Assembly: GCA_032622095.1 (NCBI GenBank)
Contig: CP136067.1
Span: forward strand, 41,523,549-41,587,548
DNA from: Siphonodentalium dalli
Taxonomy: Eukaryota; Mollusca; Scaphopoda; Gadilida; Siphonodentaliidae
Reading direction: 5' to 3'
Length of the DNA stretch: 64,000 nucleotides
Part shown: piece after piece, positions 21,553 to 34,090 of the stretch
How positions within the stretch are numbered: the first letter of the stretch is position 1
Layout: each line of letters begins with the position of its first letter
Translations under genes and position numbers: made by a program
Notes under the pieces: generated by a model
The model's input: the letters and a program-made list of their open reading frames with translations, nothing else
What the model was told of the DNA's origin: nothing
The model's database searches: none

Positions 21553-22394
21553 GTTTTTCAGTGATATAATAGGGAGGTTTAGATCGTAAAACGGAGAAAC
21601 TTCTAACTTGGGTTGATATAGAAATATTATTGGCGGGATATAACCCACACAAGCTCGACGTTTGTCAATAAGTCGAACGACCGGGTGACTTCGCGGAAAG
21701 CAAACCGCGAACCACGCAAGTGTGTATCTGTATTGTTTTTGTCTCCCAGTGATAACGACTTTATCCCCTTAGTTTGAATTGCTATTTAGAGGATATCACT
21801 TGAATTTCTATTTAGAGGATATCACTTGGTTGGTTTTATATTTGGCCCGATATCAGCCCGATGTAACCTCATATCAGACTGCATGAGACCGAAACCAACC
21901 AAGTAATATCCTATATATTAATTAGATCGCTTCTTAGTAACTGACAACTCTTTATGAGTGACATCACACATATTGATATCTAAACATTATTTAGTAGTGA
22001 AGTAGATTTACGGCGCATGTCGGGAAACAATATTACTCGGATTTGTGATGTTGTAAAATGATATTACTCGGATTTGTGATGTTGTAAAATGATTTTACTT
22101 GGATTGGCGATGTCACATAATGATATTACCCGGTTTAAGAGTAAATTGAAGGAATATTCACCAAGTTCGACAACAAGCAGTTCTGGGCAAAAATGTAATA
22201 TCTAATAAATAGCGGTACATGTGTATATATATACATCGTGAACCAACAAGGTTCACATAATTCACACCACGAAATGAGTTGAATTATAGGAGCTTGTTCT
22301 GTGAGGACAATATTTTACCTCCATGAACTCCGTTCCCAGTTCCCAGGTCCCAGTTGCCTATTCTCAGATGATATTTAATTTATTATTTATGTGA
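21553..22394. other. Non-coding; small hairpin and a 37-bp tandem array
   Basis: A hairpin pairs about 21817-21837 (GGATATCACTTGGTTGG) with 21891-21911. Three units of a 37-bp repeat (ATATTACTCGGATTTGTGAT plus GTTGTAAAATG) lie at about 22030-22135. No exon is supported. Confidence 0.6.
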
Positions 22395-23140
22395 CCAGAA
22401 ACATGGCGCCACCAGGCAATCCTTGCATTTTTGTGCGGTGCCACCCGACGGGCGTCCATAGAGCAGGGACGCGGCCAAATAGCCCCTTCCATATTTTCGA
22501 AAAATGCGCTGAAGTCGTGCACCGGGGGGGGGGGGGCGGTGTTGTCAAAATAGCACTTATTGTTACTAAATCGGCTGCGTAGCCAGAACCATAGACGCCA
22601 GTGGGAATCCTTGAATTTTCGTGGGGTGCCACCAGGTGGGCATTTATTGAGCAGGGACGGGCTGTAGTCATGCATGTGGGGTCAATAGCAATGTATTTAC
22701 TAAATCGGCAGCGTAGCCTGAATCACGACGGCCACAAGGGAATCCTTGCATTTTCGTGCGCCGCCAACCGATCGGCCTTTGTACAGCAAGGATGCGGCCA
22801 TATAGCCACTTCCTATTTTTCGGAAATTGGGCTGAAGTCGTGTCTGGAGCTCAACATTGCACATTGCACAGCCAGAACCATTGTGGTCACAAGGAAATCC
22901 TTGCCTTTCGTGCGGAGCCACCCGGCGAGCGTCTATACTACAGGGACGCGGCCATTTCTAAAATTGTGCTGAAGTGCATGGGGGGGGGGTCAAAATAGAT
23001 ATTTTAGATACTAAATCGACCGGGCATCCTTTCATTTTCGTACGGTGCCACTCGATGGGCGTCTATAGAGCAGGGGTGCGGCCATTTAGCCCCTTCCAAA
23101 GTTTCTAAAATTGGGCTGAAGTCGTGCATGGGGTGTCAAA
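22395..23140. repeat. Degenerate tandem array, about five units of 120-190 bp
   Basis: Recurring landmarks are AATCCTTGCATTTTCGTGCG, GGGCGTCTATAGAGCAGGG, CGGCCATTTAGCC and GGGCTGAAGTCGTGCATGGG, near 22415, 22610, 22742, 22897 and 23028. Some units carry G runs (22526-22535, 22980-22989). Short frames on both strands are by-products. Confidence 0.75.
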
Positions 23141-23329
23141 ATAGAACTTTTTGTTAATGTTGCAGCCACATGCACGTTGGCAATCAGAGTCCATTTCGTC
23201 CAATAAAACCCTAAAGTCCAAACAAAACGTGGTGGTATATCGTAAACATTGGAAAAGGTCAAAGCATTGAACAGGAAGACAACCCGATAGGGCTAGGCTA
23301 ACACCCAACAATATACAGCATTACCTTAT

Positions 23330-23392
23330 TATGTGTTACTGCCATTGTATTATTCATGTGTGTATTGTAAATAAATTATCCTATCCTATCCA
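23330..23392 (+). other. Possible LINE 3' tail
   Basis: GTGTATTGTAAATAAATTATCC followed by tandem TATCC units resembles the short-repeat tails left by some LINEs. The upstream 150 bases contain no RT motif that I can read, so this is a weak call. Confidence 0.3.
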
Positions 23393-23619
23393 AAATTCTG
23401 AAAATAATAAAACAGATTTAAACTAAAATATTTCAATTCCCCGCACTATATCAGCAATGTTTGTTCACACAGCACTGTGTGTTTATATATAGTAACATTC
23501 GTTTCAACGTGCTGTATTTATCAGTCGGACCAAGATCATGCAGATCCAGACTGAGTCTGTGGTTGAGACAGACTGTATTTATAGTATAATTATGACGGTG
23601 CTATCGATCCGTGTATACA

Positions 23620-24580
23620 TTAAAGGGGTACTGCACACTAAATCAGGCCATTTGAGAGATCATCTCCTATTATATATACTCAACATAATATATGCAACAA
23701 ATGAATGAATTTGATCCATGGATTAATTAGGAGATAAACATTCCCTGTTGAGTTGTACATTCTGGGATTCGAGCATGAAAACAGTTTGTGAACGAGCCGG
23801 CTTGCCGGCGAGTTCACAAACTGTTTTCGTGCTCGAATCCCAGAATGTACAACGAAACAGGGTACGTTTATCTCCATTGTAATTCAATCTAGCGAGGAAT
23901 TTGCAAAAAAAATGTATAAAAAGTATCATTTAGTCATTTTCATGACAAGAATCGAGACTTTCATTTCGCCGTTGTCACCGTGCACAAATCATTGGGTTTG
24001 TTCATTGCGTTACTCGGAACACTGCTCCGTAACCATTTCCTGTGGGGGGCGGGTTGGCTCGTTTCGCTACTCCGTTCTGCGCCGTTGAAATTGTACCGTG
24101 CCACATTCAGATTTGATGCACGCTGAAGCGGCCGATGAACGGTATCTATAGACCACAACGCGCGGGTGTGCTCGTTTCGCTACTCGTTCTGCGCCGATGA
24201 AATTTGACCGTGCTACATTCAGATTTGATGCACGCTGAAGCGGCCGATGTCGGTGAATCGAAAACGAAAGTTAGCAGCTCTCGGCCAATCAGAATGCTTG
24301 TTTTTAGTGACAAATACTCAATTGAATTACAATGCAAAATACACTCATGTGCATGCTCTAGGAACGATGCAAACATCATGCGCCATGGTAATAATAATGC
24401 AAATGAATTTATGACTGAGAAATTCATTACAATGATTTTGACATTGTTCATAAAGCACACAAATGTATTTTGCACTATATATCTATGGCTCAGATTCATT
24501 CATTTGTTGCAACTATTGTGTTGAGTATAATATGAGATGGTCCCATACACGGCTGTATTTAGTATACAGTACCCATTTAA
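23620..24580. mobile_element. TTAA-flanked TIR element, copy 2, with strong internal palindrome
   Basis: Starts TTAAAGGGGTACTGCACACT and ends AGTATACAGTACCCATTTAA, matching the termini of 20047-20683. Inside, 23730-23875 is a palindrome with ~60-bp arms (left arm includes ATTCTGGGATTCGAGCA and GAAAACAGTTTGTGAAC) around a GCCGGCTTGCCGGC centre. Two direct repeats of ~85 bp start near 24053 and 24170 (CTCGTTTCGCTACTC, TCAGATTTGATGCACGCTGA). No coding region is recognised. Confidence 0.7.
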
Positions 24581-24667
24581 TTGTGTCCAATAAAATACAA
24601 AACCCTCATATATATGGCAAAAATAAATCGTGCTGTTACTATAGTGGTATTTCATATTATAAGCGAT

Positions 24668-24757
24668 TTAACCCTTCCATGACAAGAGCATAATGAAATT
24701 TTGTGAAAACATTGTGCCAATGCATTCTCTTATATGTGCGAGTCTGCATTGGCCAAA
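24668..24757. mobile_element. Broken relic of the double-hairpin MITE
   Basis: TTAACCCTT at 24668, then TTGTGCCAATGCATTCTCTT and an incomplete hairpin ending TGCATTGGCC. This is an internally deleted copy of the TTAA family. Confidence 0.6.
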
Positions 24758-26010
24758 CAATAATAGAACACCGTTTCATGTTCTACTTGATAATGACGAT
24801 GTTACAAGATTTGTAATTTGCAAATGCATATTCACTGCATGCGAAGAAATTGAGTCCATTTAATACATGACCTGGTAATAAGTTCAACAAACGACCATTG
24901 GGAGTTTGTTGAATTATTATCTGAGCAGTTACCGCCAATGCATATTAATCATGCACTTGTATTATCTTTTTACCTGGCCTTCCTCTGCTCGACTAAACAA
25001 GCCCTCCAAATAAATAATATACCGTTCCAGTGTAAACTTTGATAAATATCGGGAGTATATATTTAGTAAATTATAATTGGTTACGGGATGATTCAATTGG
25101 TTATGTTCACGTGCGTGCGCCGAGATAGAACTCTGAGCATTTCGGTATGGCTAGTGCAGGGGGTCACCTGTGTTCTATGGACACCTTACTCCCAATGCAA
25201 AATTTGCCAACCAAGGGTAACTGAGGACCCGAGGACTGGTATTAATATAGGACGATTTGTGGTTTTAAATGGTTTTAATAACAATGCACGTAACACAAAA
25301 TTCCATGGCAACGGCACTTTCAAATTTTACAACAGCTAGGGCGCGGAACACGAAGCTGACATATTCTACTTTCATATGATAGATACTTTTTCTGTGTATA
25401 AACAAAAAAATTAAACTCGAAAAATAAGACCGCTCCTCCAGTTGTGATCTACATGTAATGGCCACCCATAACCCGTCTTTGTTGTGAAACAAAATACATG
25501 ATATTGGAAGAAACTGCTTCTCCGGAGTCATGCACCACCGATACACAGGACTCTGTATCCTGATAAATGTTCGCGCCCCTGGCTAATGTATAATCTTAAT
25601 TGTAAACGATTATGCAAGGGAGTAATCAACCCCTTTATAAAACACACAACGTATCCTCGTGTAAACAGGTTCATATTTTATCTCTTTTGTTTGTTTGTTT
25701 TTATTTATTTAATCAATTTTTTTTAGATCACCATTTTGAAAAACTAACGTCGTTATAGCCTCCCCGGGATTCCCAGAGTTACTGCACTAAATTTGGTTGA
25801 AATCGGTCCAGGGTTGGGAGAAAAATCCGAACAGACAGACATGTAGACAGACAGTTCCTACTCTTATACATGTATATATTTATATAGATAATGTAAGGGA
25901 TCTATGTAAATACCGAAGAAGTATCATTGGTAAAACCCGACGAACTAATCATAATCTTGAATTGAATAAAAACTTAAACAGTTCGATATTCGATACTCAA
26001 TGACGAATAG
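24758..26010. other. No gene recognised
   Basis: Open frames of 83-93 codons near 25088 and 25265 show no family resemblance and overlap each other on opposite strands. Around 25835 a short GACAGACAGACATG tract occurs. Nothing else stands out. Confidence 0.4.
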
Positions 26011-26435
26011 TTAAAGGTACTCAATCCGATTAAGCACCCCCTAAATTACTATTTCTTTGGCTTCAGGGGTAAAAAATATTTGATTCGAGTCGAGGAACCC
26101 ACCCATCAAAGCTCAGAGTGATCAGATATTGATTTTTGAAGTTTGTTATTTCTCGAGATGTGTACCAACAATTGCTCCAGAATCACTTATTCAAACGGAC
26201 GAAGATGGATAACTCTAAAATAGAGTGGTAATAATAACGCAATTTTGACCAAGACCATCCTTTTGACGGCGTGTTTCTGGGCCACAAACAATAGAAATAA
26301 CAAAACTTCAAAAATTTATATCTGATCACTCTGAGCGTTGATGGATAGGTCCCTCGGCTCGAATCAAATATTTTTTACCCACGAAGCCAAAGAAATAGTA
26401 ATTTATGAGGGTCTAGTCGGATTGAGTACCTTTAA
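26011..26435. mobile_element. TTAA-flanked long-TIR MITE (AAGGTACTCAATCCGA), copy 1
   Basis: Starts TTAAAGGTACTCAATCCGAT and ends ATCGGATTGAGTACCTTTAA in mirrored form (right arm TCGGATTGAGTACCTTTAA). Arms of about 150 bp are largely complementary, including TTACTATTTCTTTGGCTTC and its complement. A degraded relative lies at about 30085-30477. Confidence 0.8.
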
Positions 26436-26782
26436 TATGTCGTTTGTAAAGTTTTGTTGAACTTATTTTGAACATATCCCTCCAATAAATATGACTCCTT
26501 CTGTAATTTTAGTATATGTCGTCTGCTTATTTCTTCTGGAATCCCCTCCAAATGAATAACATACCATTCCATGCAATGTATTATTTTATAACCCAGATGG
26601 TCCATTTAGTACCGTATATATAATCCTCATAATGCTTATTGTTCATTGTGATTTATAGATTTGGTTATATTCCGACGATAAAACTCTACAGCTCCGCAAA
26701 TACATGATTTGTTTTATATAATTATGCAATCAATGACTCGTACAAAGTTGAAAACTAACGCATGTAACTGAGCTCATATAAA

Positions 26783-27177
26783 TTAACCCTTTACCCAACA
26801 AACCGGCCAAAAACGCCCAAATAAAGCTTCAACAGCCTAAAATATCTTCGGTCTGTCTTATTAACACCATACAAATATGGATATCATTGGAACCGGTTCA
26901 TTGACCACATTGTGATGGTTACAGTTATGCCCTGTGCCAATGCATTTTCTTATATATGCGAGTCGACCATAGGTCGCCTCGCATACATACTTTTTACCAT
27001 TTTTTCTTAAATTAAAAAAAAAAATTATAATATTTTTCTACATTCTTTGACAATTTTATCATTTTTAGTATGTGTTAAGCCAATGCATTCTCTTATATAT
27101 GCGAGGCGACCTATGGTCGACTCGCATATATAAGAGAATGCATTGGCACAGGGCCGTTCTGTTGGGTAAAGGGTTAA
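26783..27177 (+). mobile_element. TTAA-flanked (piggyBac-type) MITE, copy 3
   Basis: TTAA at 26783-26786 and 27174-27177, same termini and order as copy 2. Hairpin 1 has lost most of its right arm (GTCGCCTCGCATACATAC, about 26984), while hairpin 2 at about 27080-27146 is complete. This asymmetric damage shows that hairpins can be lost one at a time. Confidence 0.88.
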
Positions 27178-28315
27178 CGCCCAAAACAGACTGCCCCAAA
27201 ATAAAACATGCATGGACGCGAACTTGCTCCCTTCGACCTTGATCTTTGAAGTGCGTCTTTTCCTGATATGGTAACAATGGACATTATAATCATGTGCTTG
27301 TGGCAAAGCCTGGTTCGACGGATGAACATTAAAGCTGAATACCACACCATGCAGGAAGTTGTTCTGTGATCGATCGCCTTCATGTACATACATGTTATAA
27401 TCTAGACAATGTATTGTTTCGCGTTTCATGAATAGACAATCGAACTGCGCATTTTGTTCATATGCCTCGTTTATATATACACTGGGAAATTTGTCTGGCA
27501 TATACGTTTGACAAATCGACACAAGAGAGCTACGGTGTGCAACATCGTCAGCGGTGAATTGCGTCTGTAGAGTGGATAGTCATTAGCATTTACCGCGTTC
27601 AAATTAAGGGAGAGACGCATAAATGCATAAATCCAGCCAAAAAATGGTAGGAGATGTTCAACAAAGAATTTCTCAGGATCTCTGGCGAAAATTCTTTAAT
27701 TTCCCATATCATCGTCTTAATTGCATGTAGAATCTGAGCAACTATTAAGATACGACAAAAACGCTGGATTTTAATACATTTGAAATATTAAAAATGAGAT
27801 TGTCTTGTTTGCATCTTTCGGTACCAAGAACTGCTAGAATAATTAGTAATTTTGCTTTAACTTGGTTATGAATCCATTACCCAGAACTCATCACAGACCA
27901 ATTTTTCATTGATCAACTAGTCGGCATGAAAATTCTCAAATATAGAACATTATTTATGGGTAGTTGCATGTATATATGCGAACAGCACTTTTGAAATAAT
28001 ATGTTTTACAGAAGTTCTTGGTACCTGAAAACAGTGAAATTACAGAGATTGTTCATGCCATAACAGTTTAAAAGCAAATGAAGATATAATCCCCAAATGG
28101 TTCGATGGTTCTTAAATATTATGTCACAATAATTGCTTTACCAAATTTCACAAAGAAATTCCAGACATATTTTGAGAAAATCAATTTGGAAATACCAGGA
28201 CATTGTGGTAAAACGTGCGTCTGACCCTTATGATACCTGTAAGTGATTGCTCAGACAGTAACCGCGACTCATGATCAGGCGAATCAGCTGATGTGCGTGT
28301 GACCAGAACAAAGCC

Positions 28316-28528
28316 ATGCTACTACAAGGCATTCTGACGAGTAATCATGCGGCACTGGTGTTTCTGTTTGCTATCGATGTATCCGCTAGCATGTACCCAG
28401 TCCCGATTCGTTTCAAACATGTGAATTGTCTAGCAATATATAGGGGTTTCGTAAAATTCACGGATTGCGATTACGCTTTATACGAAAATGTACCACATGT
28501 ACGTCGCCAATGTATATGCACGTTCTAA
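28316..28528 (+). CDS. Possible small secreted Cys-containing peptide (weak)
   Basis: A single frame of 70 codons. The N-terminus has a hydrophobic stretch AALVFLFAI and a small-residue site (VSAS) that could be a signal-peptide cleavage point. The remainder has four Cys (NCL, TDC and CIC). The start context is AAGCCATGC. Against it: the 3' half overlaps a short repeat also seen near 29107, no homologue is recognised, and the hydrophobic part alternatively recalls TM2 of class B receptors. Treat it as a candidate only. Confidence 0.15.
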   Translation: MLLQGILTSNHAALVFLFAIDVSASMYPVPIRFKHVNCLAIYRGFVKFTDCDYALYENVPHVRRQCICTF

Positions 28529-29516
28529 CTGAATATAACCGTATATACAGTAATTATATATAATCCTAACTCCCATAACGGATAGCGTCTCAATTTTAAC
28601 GGGTTTGTGCAAAAAGTGAAACACGTCTCTAAATATACAGACACTCGGTTAACTGGGTTTGTTATAGCATACATCCGTCACATGTGAAACCATTCTCAAT
28701 AGCTCGTCCGCTTTCGCTTTCTATAGGAAATAAACTAGATCTTCCATGAATAGATCATATATGACGGACTATACTATACAATCACGGGATTGATCATGTG
28801 AATATACTACCGGTAAATACGTCCGTTGAGAGAAGACTCGTCTGTTAAACTAAATATGTATATATCACTATTTAATGTATGATCAAGTTTGGTACAGCCA
28901 TCGTGAATAAATTATTCTCCATTCGCATCACGAGTCAATGTCAATGCCATAACCTGATCACCAGAGCCATGTAGTGTAGCACTGCGCGAACATGATTTCT
29001 ATTTATGGAAGAGGTTATTTCCTAACGAAACGGACATGGCCGAATCGTTGAGAATGATGTCAAACCTACTGATAGCCGCCATCATTGTTGCGAAAGGATA
29101 ATAACGAGGTTTCGCAAAACCCACGGATATATAGTTACGAACTGCATGTAGGGTACTACGTCATCAAATTAGATTACCACGAAAGCAAAGTGTGCGTGCC
29201 TTCTCTTTATGTAACTGTAGCCGTGACCACCGTCGCAACGAAGAGCCTATACATTTCTTTTGTTTGTACAGACACTCAGTCAATAAGTGTTGTGGTATCA
29301 TTCAGCCATCATTTATCAAGCGTCCGACAAGTGTCATCAATGCAATTGGCCGATTTAATAGAAGTTTATGTTATACGCGTTGTGCTTAATCTTACTGCGC
29401 ACGATTGCCCATGCATGCGTTGTCGTATTCGGAAACCATAATTGCCGTCGTTAGTTCTGTGGAGAACTGATATTCTTTTAGTAGGGTGATATTCAAGTCA
29501 ATACAGCATTAGCGAG

Positions 29517-29596
29517 TTTGCGATTTCAAACCGGTACGAGTACCAGTACGCGTACGGGTAGCTACCCGTACCGGTACACGTTTTGAAATCGCAAAC
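29517..29596. repeat. Hairpin enclosing GTAC/ACCGGTAC palindromes
   Basis: GTTTGCGATTTCAAA at 29517 pairs with TTTGAAATCGCAAAC ending 29596. The loop contains a perfect 20-bp palindrome, GTACGGGTAGCTACCCGTAC (29552-29571). Related words (ACCCGTACCCGTTCCC, CGGGTATCGCAAACTCGCTA) recur near 32330-32372, suggesting a degraded second copy. Confidence 0.75.
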
Positions 29597-30084
29597 TGTT
29601 TTACCGGTAGAATTCATCACATCGACTGGTAATGTATGGTGAGCCAACTGCAACAAAAAAGATATTATGATATACATTGTTATTCGCGTTATTGGCCTAT
29701 GTTATACTTAGCGTTATGGGTTGTTGGAAATATGTATTTAGATTAGATGAGCCCCATGATAATCAGTTGCTTTCATCAAGAACGAGCTAGGTGGCAGTTG
29801 GAAGAGGACGTTGCTTTTCTTTCACTCATATTGGTAACATTTTCAACAATTGGATTCTACAAGTCATAGACCGATCGAGTGTTGACAATTAATAAATCGG
29901 TTGGAATTTTTAAACTTAGAAAATAGATTATGATAGCTCAAATATACAATAACGTTATATATAGTTAAAATGTCCAACCAATATTCCATGTAAAATGTAT
30001 TGTTTTAGACCAAGGGTCTAATATTGTCCTACATGTACTTTCAGTTCGATATAGTACTTTAGTTGGGGATTATTTAGTCATATT

Positions 30085-30477
30085 AAAGATGCATAATCCG
30101 AATTAACGCTCCCAAGTTACTATTTTTTTTGGCTTCGGGGGTAAATCTAAATATTTTATTCGAATCGAGGAACCCACCATCAAAGCGCAGAGTGGTCAGA
30201 TATCGATTTTTGAAGTTTGTTATTTCTTGAATTGTGTAATTATTTGTGGCCCAGAAAAGAGTCATCAAACCGACGGTCTCGGACAAAATTGCGGACGAAG
30301 ATGCTTAACTCTAAAATCAAGTGGTAATGTGGCCAAAATTTTATACTATAGTTGACAGCAGTTAGCATTATTTTGTTGTAATTAATCGATTCTGATAACA
30401 AAAGCGTATTTTGAAGAAATGTTCTTGTTGTAACTTTATGATATGGGGACCGTCTGATCGGTTTGAGTAGATTTAAG
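30085..30477. mobile_element. Degraded long-TIR MITE, copy 2
   Basis: Shares with 26011-26435: TAATCCGAATTAA..., TTGGCTTCGGGGGTAAA, TCGAATCGAGGAACCCACCA, GTGGTCAGATATCGATTTTTG and AAGTTTGTTATTTCT. The right end is only weakly preserved (GGTTTGAGTAGATTTAA). Confidence 0.65.
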
Positions 30478-31714
30478 TAAACCCTTGTTTGGAATCTTTC
30501 AACAGATCGAAGGGTCGGCCCGTCGGAGCAAGGGAATATTTATCCCAAGAATTGGGATTGTTGTCGGGATCTAAACCCGGAGGTAGGTAGAAATGTTTAA
30601 CTTGGTAACACAAAAGGTGTCAAAATGTAGTCTGTTTAATTATACGGATTGAATACGGAGTGTTTATTATACGGATTGAATAAAGAGCGTTTGCTTCACT
30701 TCTGTGCGAAACACAGAAAACAGCTGAAACTCGCTCTGCTTATATGCTTAGATTTTGTAGAGTATGTATAGGTATTTCGTGTATTTGGCGACCTATATTA
30801 TCCCCACTACAGTATACACAAGTATTGTGGTTCAAATGCGCCACGTCCGTTCAGATAGTAAATATATATTAAAATGAGAAATCAGTCCCCACCTACATAC
30901 GATAAGGTAACTAAACGGTAATCGTATTCAAATGTGCAATGCATAGATAAATCCACGATATATTTATGTCCTTGTACAATGGGTTGAGACAGGGACGTGA
31001 CGACAGGCGTGTCTTAACCCCCCCCTCCCCAACTTTGGTCAAATGTGGTAAAATTTGATATACCTGACACAACATTTGTTGGAAATATCACACAAACAAT
31101 AGGTTGAAATTGTTTTCGTAGTTTGATTTCCGAACAATTTATTAGTGGATAATTTGTAGTTTTTAGACCAACATTCAGGGGGGGGGGGTGGGTCGGAAAA
31201 ACAATTCAGGCACGTATGGCATTTTTTCCCTTTCGATAATTTTTTGTACCCACCCACCCCCACCGCCAATTTTTTTTCCGTTTTCGGCAGTTTTTTCCGA
31301 CTATTTTTTGACACCCACCCCCCTTTTAACACTAAAACAGAGATTTGCGGGGGGAAATTCACTGTAAACAGCTGTATATGAATTTCTGTGCATACTATTT
31401 ATCATGGATGTTAACATGGACATGTAAATAGGAATGAGTCATTTTGAGGTCATTCGGCCAAAAAAACATGGCTGCCAGCGGCCATCTTGGATTTCAACAC
31501 GATACAACACGATAACTGCCTGCAGTCAGTTTACAGTTAGAATTACATTATTTCTCTCATCCAAAGTGGGTTTGAAGCCCAACTTATTGCCAAAACACTA
31601 AAAAACAAGCAGGAATTATTTTTTTTAGTTGCGGAAAAAATTGCTTTGACCACCCACCCACCCCGGCAATTTTTGTTCACCCCCCCCCCTGCAACATTTG
31701 CATATTTCCCTATT
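30478..31714. other. No gene; C-rich and G-rich tracts
   Basis: Several poly-C/poly-G islands (about 31020, 31181, 31255, 31318 and 31680) alternate with T-rich sequence. ATAAAGAGCGTTTG occurs at 30680. A GCGGCCATCTTGG word near 31468 resembles the motifs of the 40.5 and 46.4 kb arms. No exon is supported. Confidence 0.4.
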
Positions 31715-31975
31715 TTTGGTAAAACAAATTTGGACTGAAATGGCTGTCAGAAACAGTTGGAAATTGTTCAAGCTTGGGGGGGGGGGTGTCAGGTCTCAAA
31801 ATTTCCAACAATTGGAAAGCTTGATGCCAGCCAAGGGGAGGGGTGGATTTACGCGCAAACTTGTGAATTTTATATGGTTCGAGATGTGTAGTTAGAAATT
31901 CGAAGGTGGACACCCTTCCTAACGCGCAGACCATCTATAGCCATGTGACGCCCATGTCCCTGTAATGGGCGTCTA
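31715..31975 (+). repeat. Best-preserved copy of the TTGGACTGAAATGG dispersed repeat
   Basis: Contains TTGGACTGAAATGGCTGTCAG, an inverted pair built from ACAGTTGGAAATTGTT / AATTTCCAACAATTGG, a nine-G run, and the GGTGGACACCC...CATGTCCCT tail. Relatives are at 2495-2640 (upstream of the GPCR exon), about 1030-1110, and partly 11340-11610. Confidence 0.6.
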
Positions 31976-34090
31976 TAGCACCATCTACTCACTCTATTAA
32001 TTACAACCTGTCATTAATGCAGTGAACAAAGTTGTTAGTGAAAAATAATCGGCCTTCCGTATTCATCTAAGTGCTAGAAGCCGCCTCGAGAATTTGAACA
32101 CAAATCCTGGGTTAAACTGACAACTTTATCAATAATATTTGCCCATGAAGTCTTTCAATAAATAGGTTAACGCATAGCTGACTGGAATTTCATGGAATTC
32201 ATGGACCTTTGGGTGAGAAAATCGTAGTGAAAGGCTACCGGTCAATGGGACAAATCTACCCGTTTCAATTCGCTATCGCTTTATGTGCTGCATTGAAAGT
32301 ACCCAAGTGACCGTGACGATGTTCACAGATTTACCCGTACCCGTTCCCATCGAACGGGTATCGCAAACTCGCTATTATTTTCTCGCTTGTATCATCTCTG
32401 GCGATCAACGTGTATCAGGCAAATACCACAGCAAGGAATGGCTTGTGTAAATCGTGAACAGTGAGTTTCCGCTTCACACGGTCTAGCATGCAGATTGTGT
32501 GCAGCGCGAACGATAATCTTGTTATCAATTGACCAATTGTGCATGATACAACGAAATGAATTGACATAGTTTCTGTACTTTAAAACGGACTTTTTATTGA
32601 TACTCTATCTGACGCACGGTTAGGACATTACGACTACTATTAGACAGAACGCATAATTCGATTACGTAGTACCCTAACATAGTCGTACAGATAGTTTCAC
32701 CAATAACGGATACAGTCACCAGTATCAAAGATAAGAACATGGTATACTGAGATGAAACATTAAACATCAATCGTATGTTGTTTTATATGTATGATAATCA
32801 TTTAAGGAACCAATCTTCGATAGGAAGTCTACCAACCACCAAACTTTAAGGCACAATGCAGTTCCGTGCTACGCTGGCCTGACCACTGCAATCACGTACA
32901 AAGAATGTGAGGAAATGACTCCATTATATTGAAGATTTTGCTCGGTTATAATTACATTCTGCATTATTCTGAGAAACCGAATGGTCCATATTAATTTGAA
33001 AATTGATTAGAACAAGAATGTATAGAAACTGACATAGCTCTTAAATAAAACCAGCTTAATGAGGGACTGAACTCTGCCTTGCGATTTGACCAGCCACCTC
33101 AATTTATTTTTCGAATTACGGTCAGGCCAAAGAATGTTACACAGCAATAGCAGTGATATCATTTGCCACTGAATATCACACCCTCTCGCGACAACATCAT
33201 GTATGCATGACTGGTAAGAAAGACGTGATCAAAATTAGAATCAAACACTGAACAATCGCAGATCACCCAGATTGAAAATACCAATAATACCACACGACAC
33301 AACCAACACATATGATAAGACATGAGGCAAAAGACTTACCCATATAACATACCTTTGAACGCTGCTATGAACAGTTATCAGAAAAACACATGGCTCAATT
33401 TTGTACAAAATAATTTAAATGCAATGGGCATGTCATATGTGCGGATAGAACAAACTGCCCCGAGCGTAAATGTATTACCATTGGCTATATAAGAAAAATA
33501 ATTACACCTATATCCAGACATGGCGAAATAACTTGATCATTTCGAATAAGTACGCTTTTATAGATTAATCAGACAAGATTTTAACAGAACAAAATATAGG
33601 TCGGTAGACAATAATAAAGTTGTGGTCCCTCTTATAAGATGTGGTACCAGAAACCACAGACATGGACATATACCCCATACAACGAACTAGTATGTACTTC
33701 ATGTAAATATGCTGTATAGTGGATTATTTTCATGTTATTCTATTCTGCTCATGCCTGAATCAACTGATATTTAAATATTTGAAACCCTATTATACCACAG
33801 AAGACCAAAAATATTGTTTCTAGCCGAATTGTTTAATTGTGGCAATAGACGAACAATTGTAAACCTCGCGTTGCAAAGTTCTGCACTGTGTTGTTGCCAG
33901 CTATCGCTTCTATTGATACAATATTGTGATATAATAATAACCAAAGGAAAAAGACCAGGAAGTTACCGAGAAATGATATTCCGTGACCAATATATGACGC
34001 ATGTATCATATATCAATTGGCACAAATCAAACGAGGCTCAAGAACCATTCGTAAAGTCATTCCAGATCACCACAGAAGCAAGAACATGTC
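31976..34090. other. Mostly unassigned; possible relic of a second GPCR 3' end near 32.75-32.90 kb
   Basis: The frame 32751-32849 ends NQSSIGSLPTTKL and a TAA stop, then 32861-32898 resembles the GPCR 3' flank at 7122-7158 (GCTACGCTGGCCTGACCACT). The GPCR's own end is SGLQTTL. This suggests a paralogous or duplicated 3' end, but no TM7-coding sequence is readable upstream. An open frame at 33814-34122 (102 codons) overlaps the candidate first exon and is unrecognised. Confidence 0.3.

Larger units (their letters stand above)
27178..30084. other. Mostly unassigned; weak small-ORF candidate inside
   Basis: A minus-strand frame beginning at 27522 (about 116 codons before it enters the MITE) has no known domain. 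GGTACCAAGAACT near 27821 and its complement near 28013 form a short inverted pair. GGTTTCGTAAAATTCACGGA near 28444 resembles GGTTTCGCAAAACCCACGGA near 29107. No RNA gene is seen. Confidence 0.35.

Noticed and set aside
27025-27522. 165-codon minus-strand open frame
   Set aside because: Its C-terminal third is MITE sequence and the rest has no recognisable family pattern.
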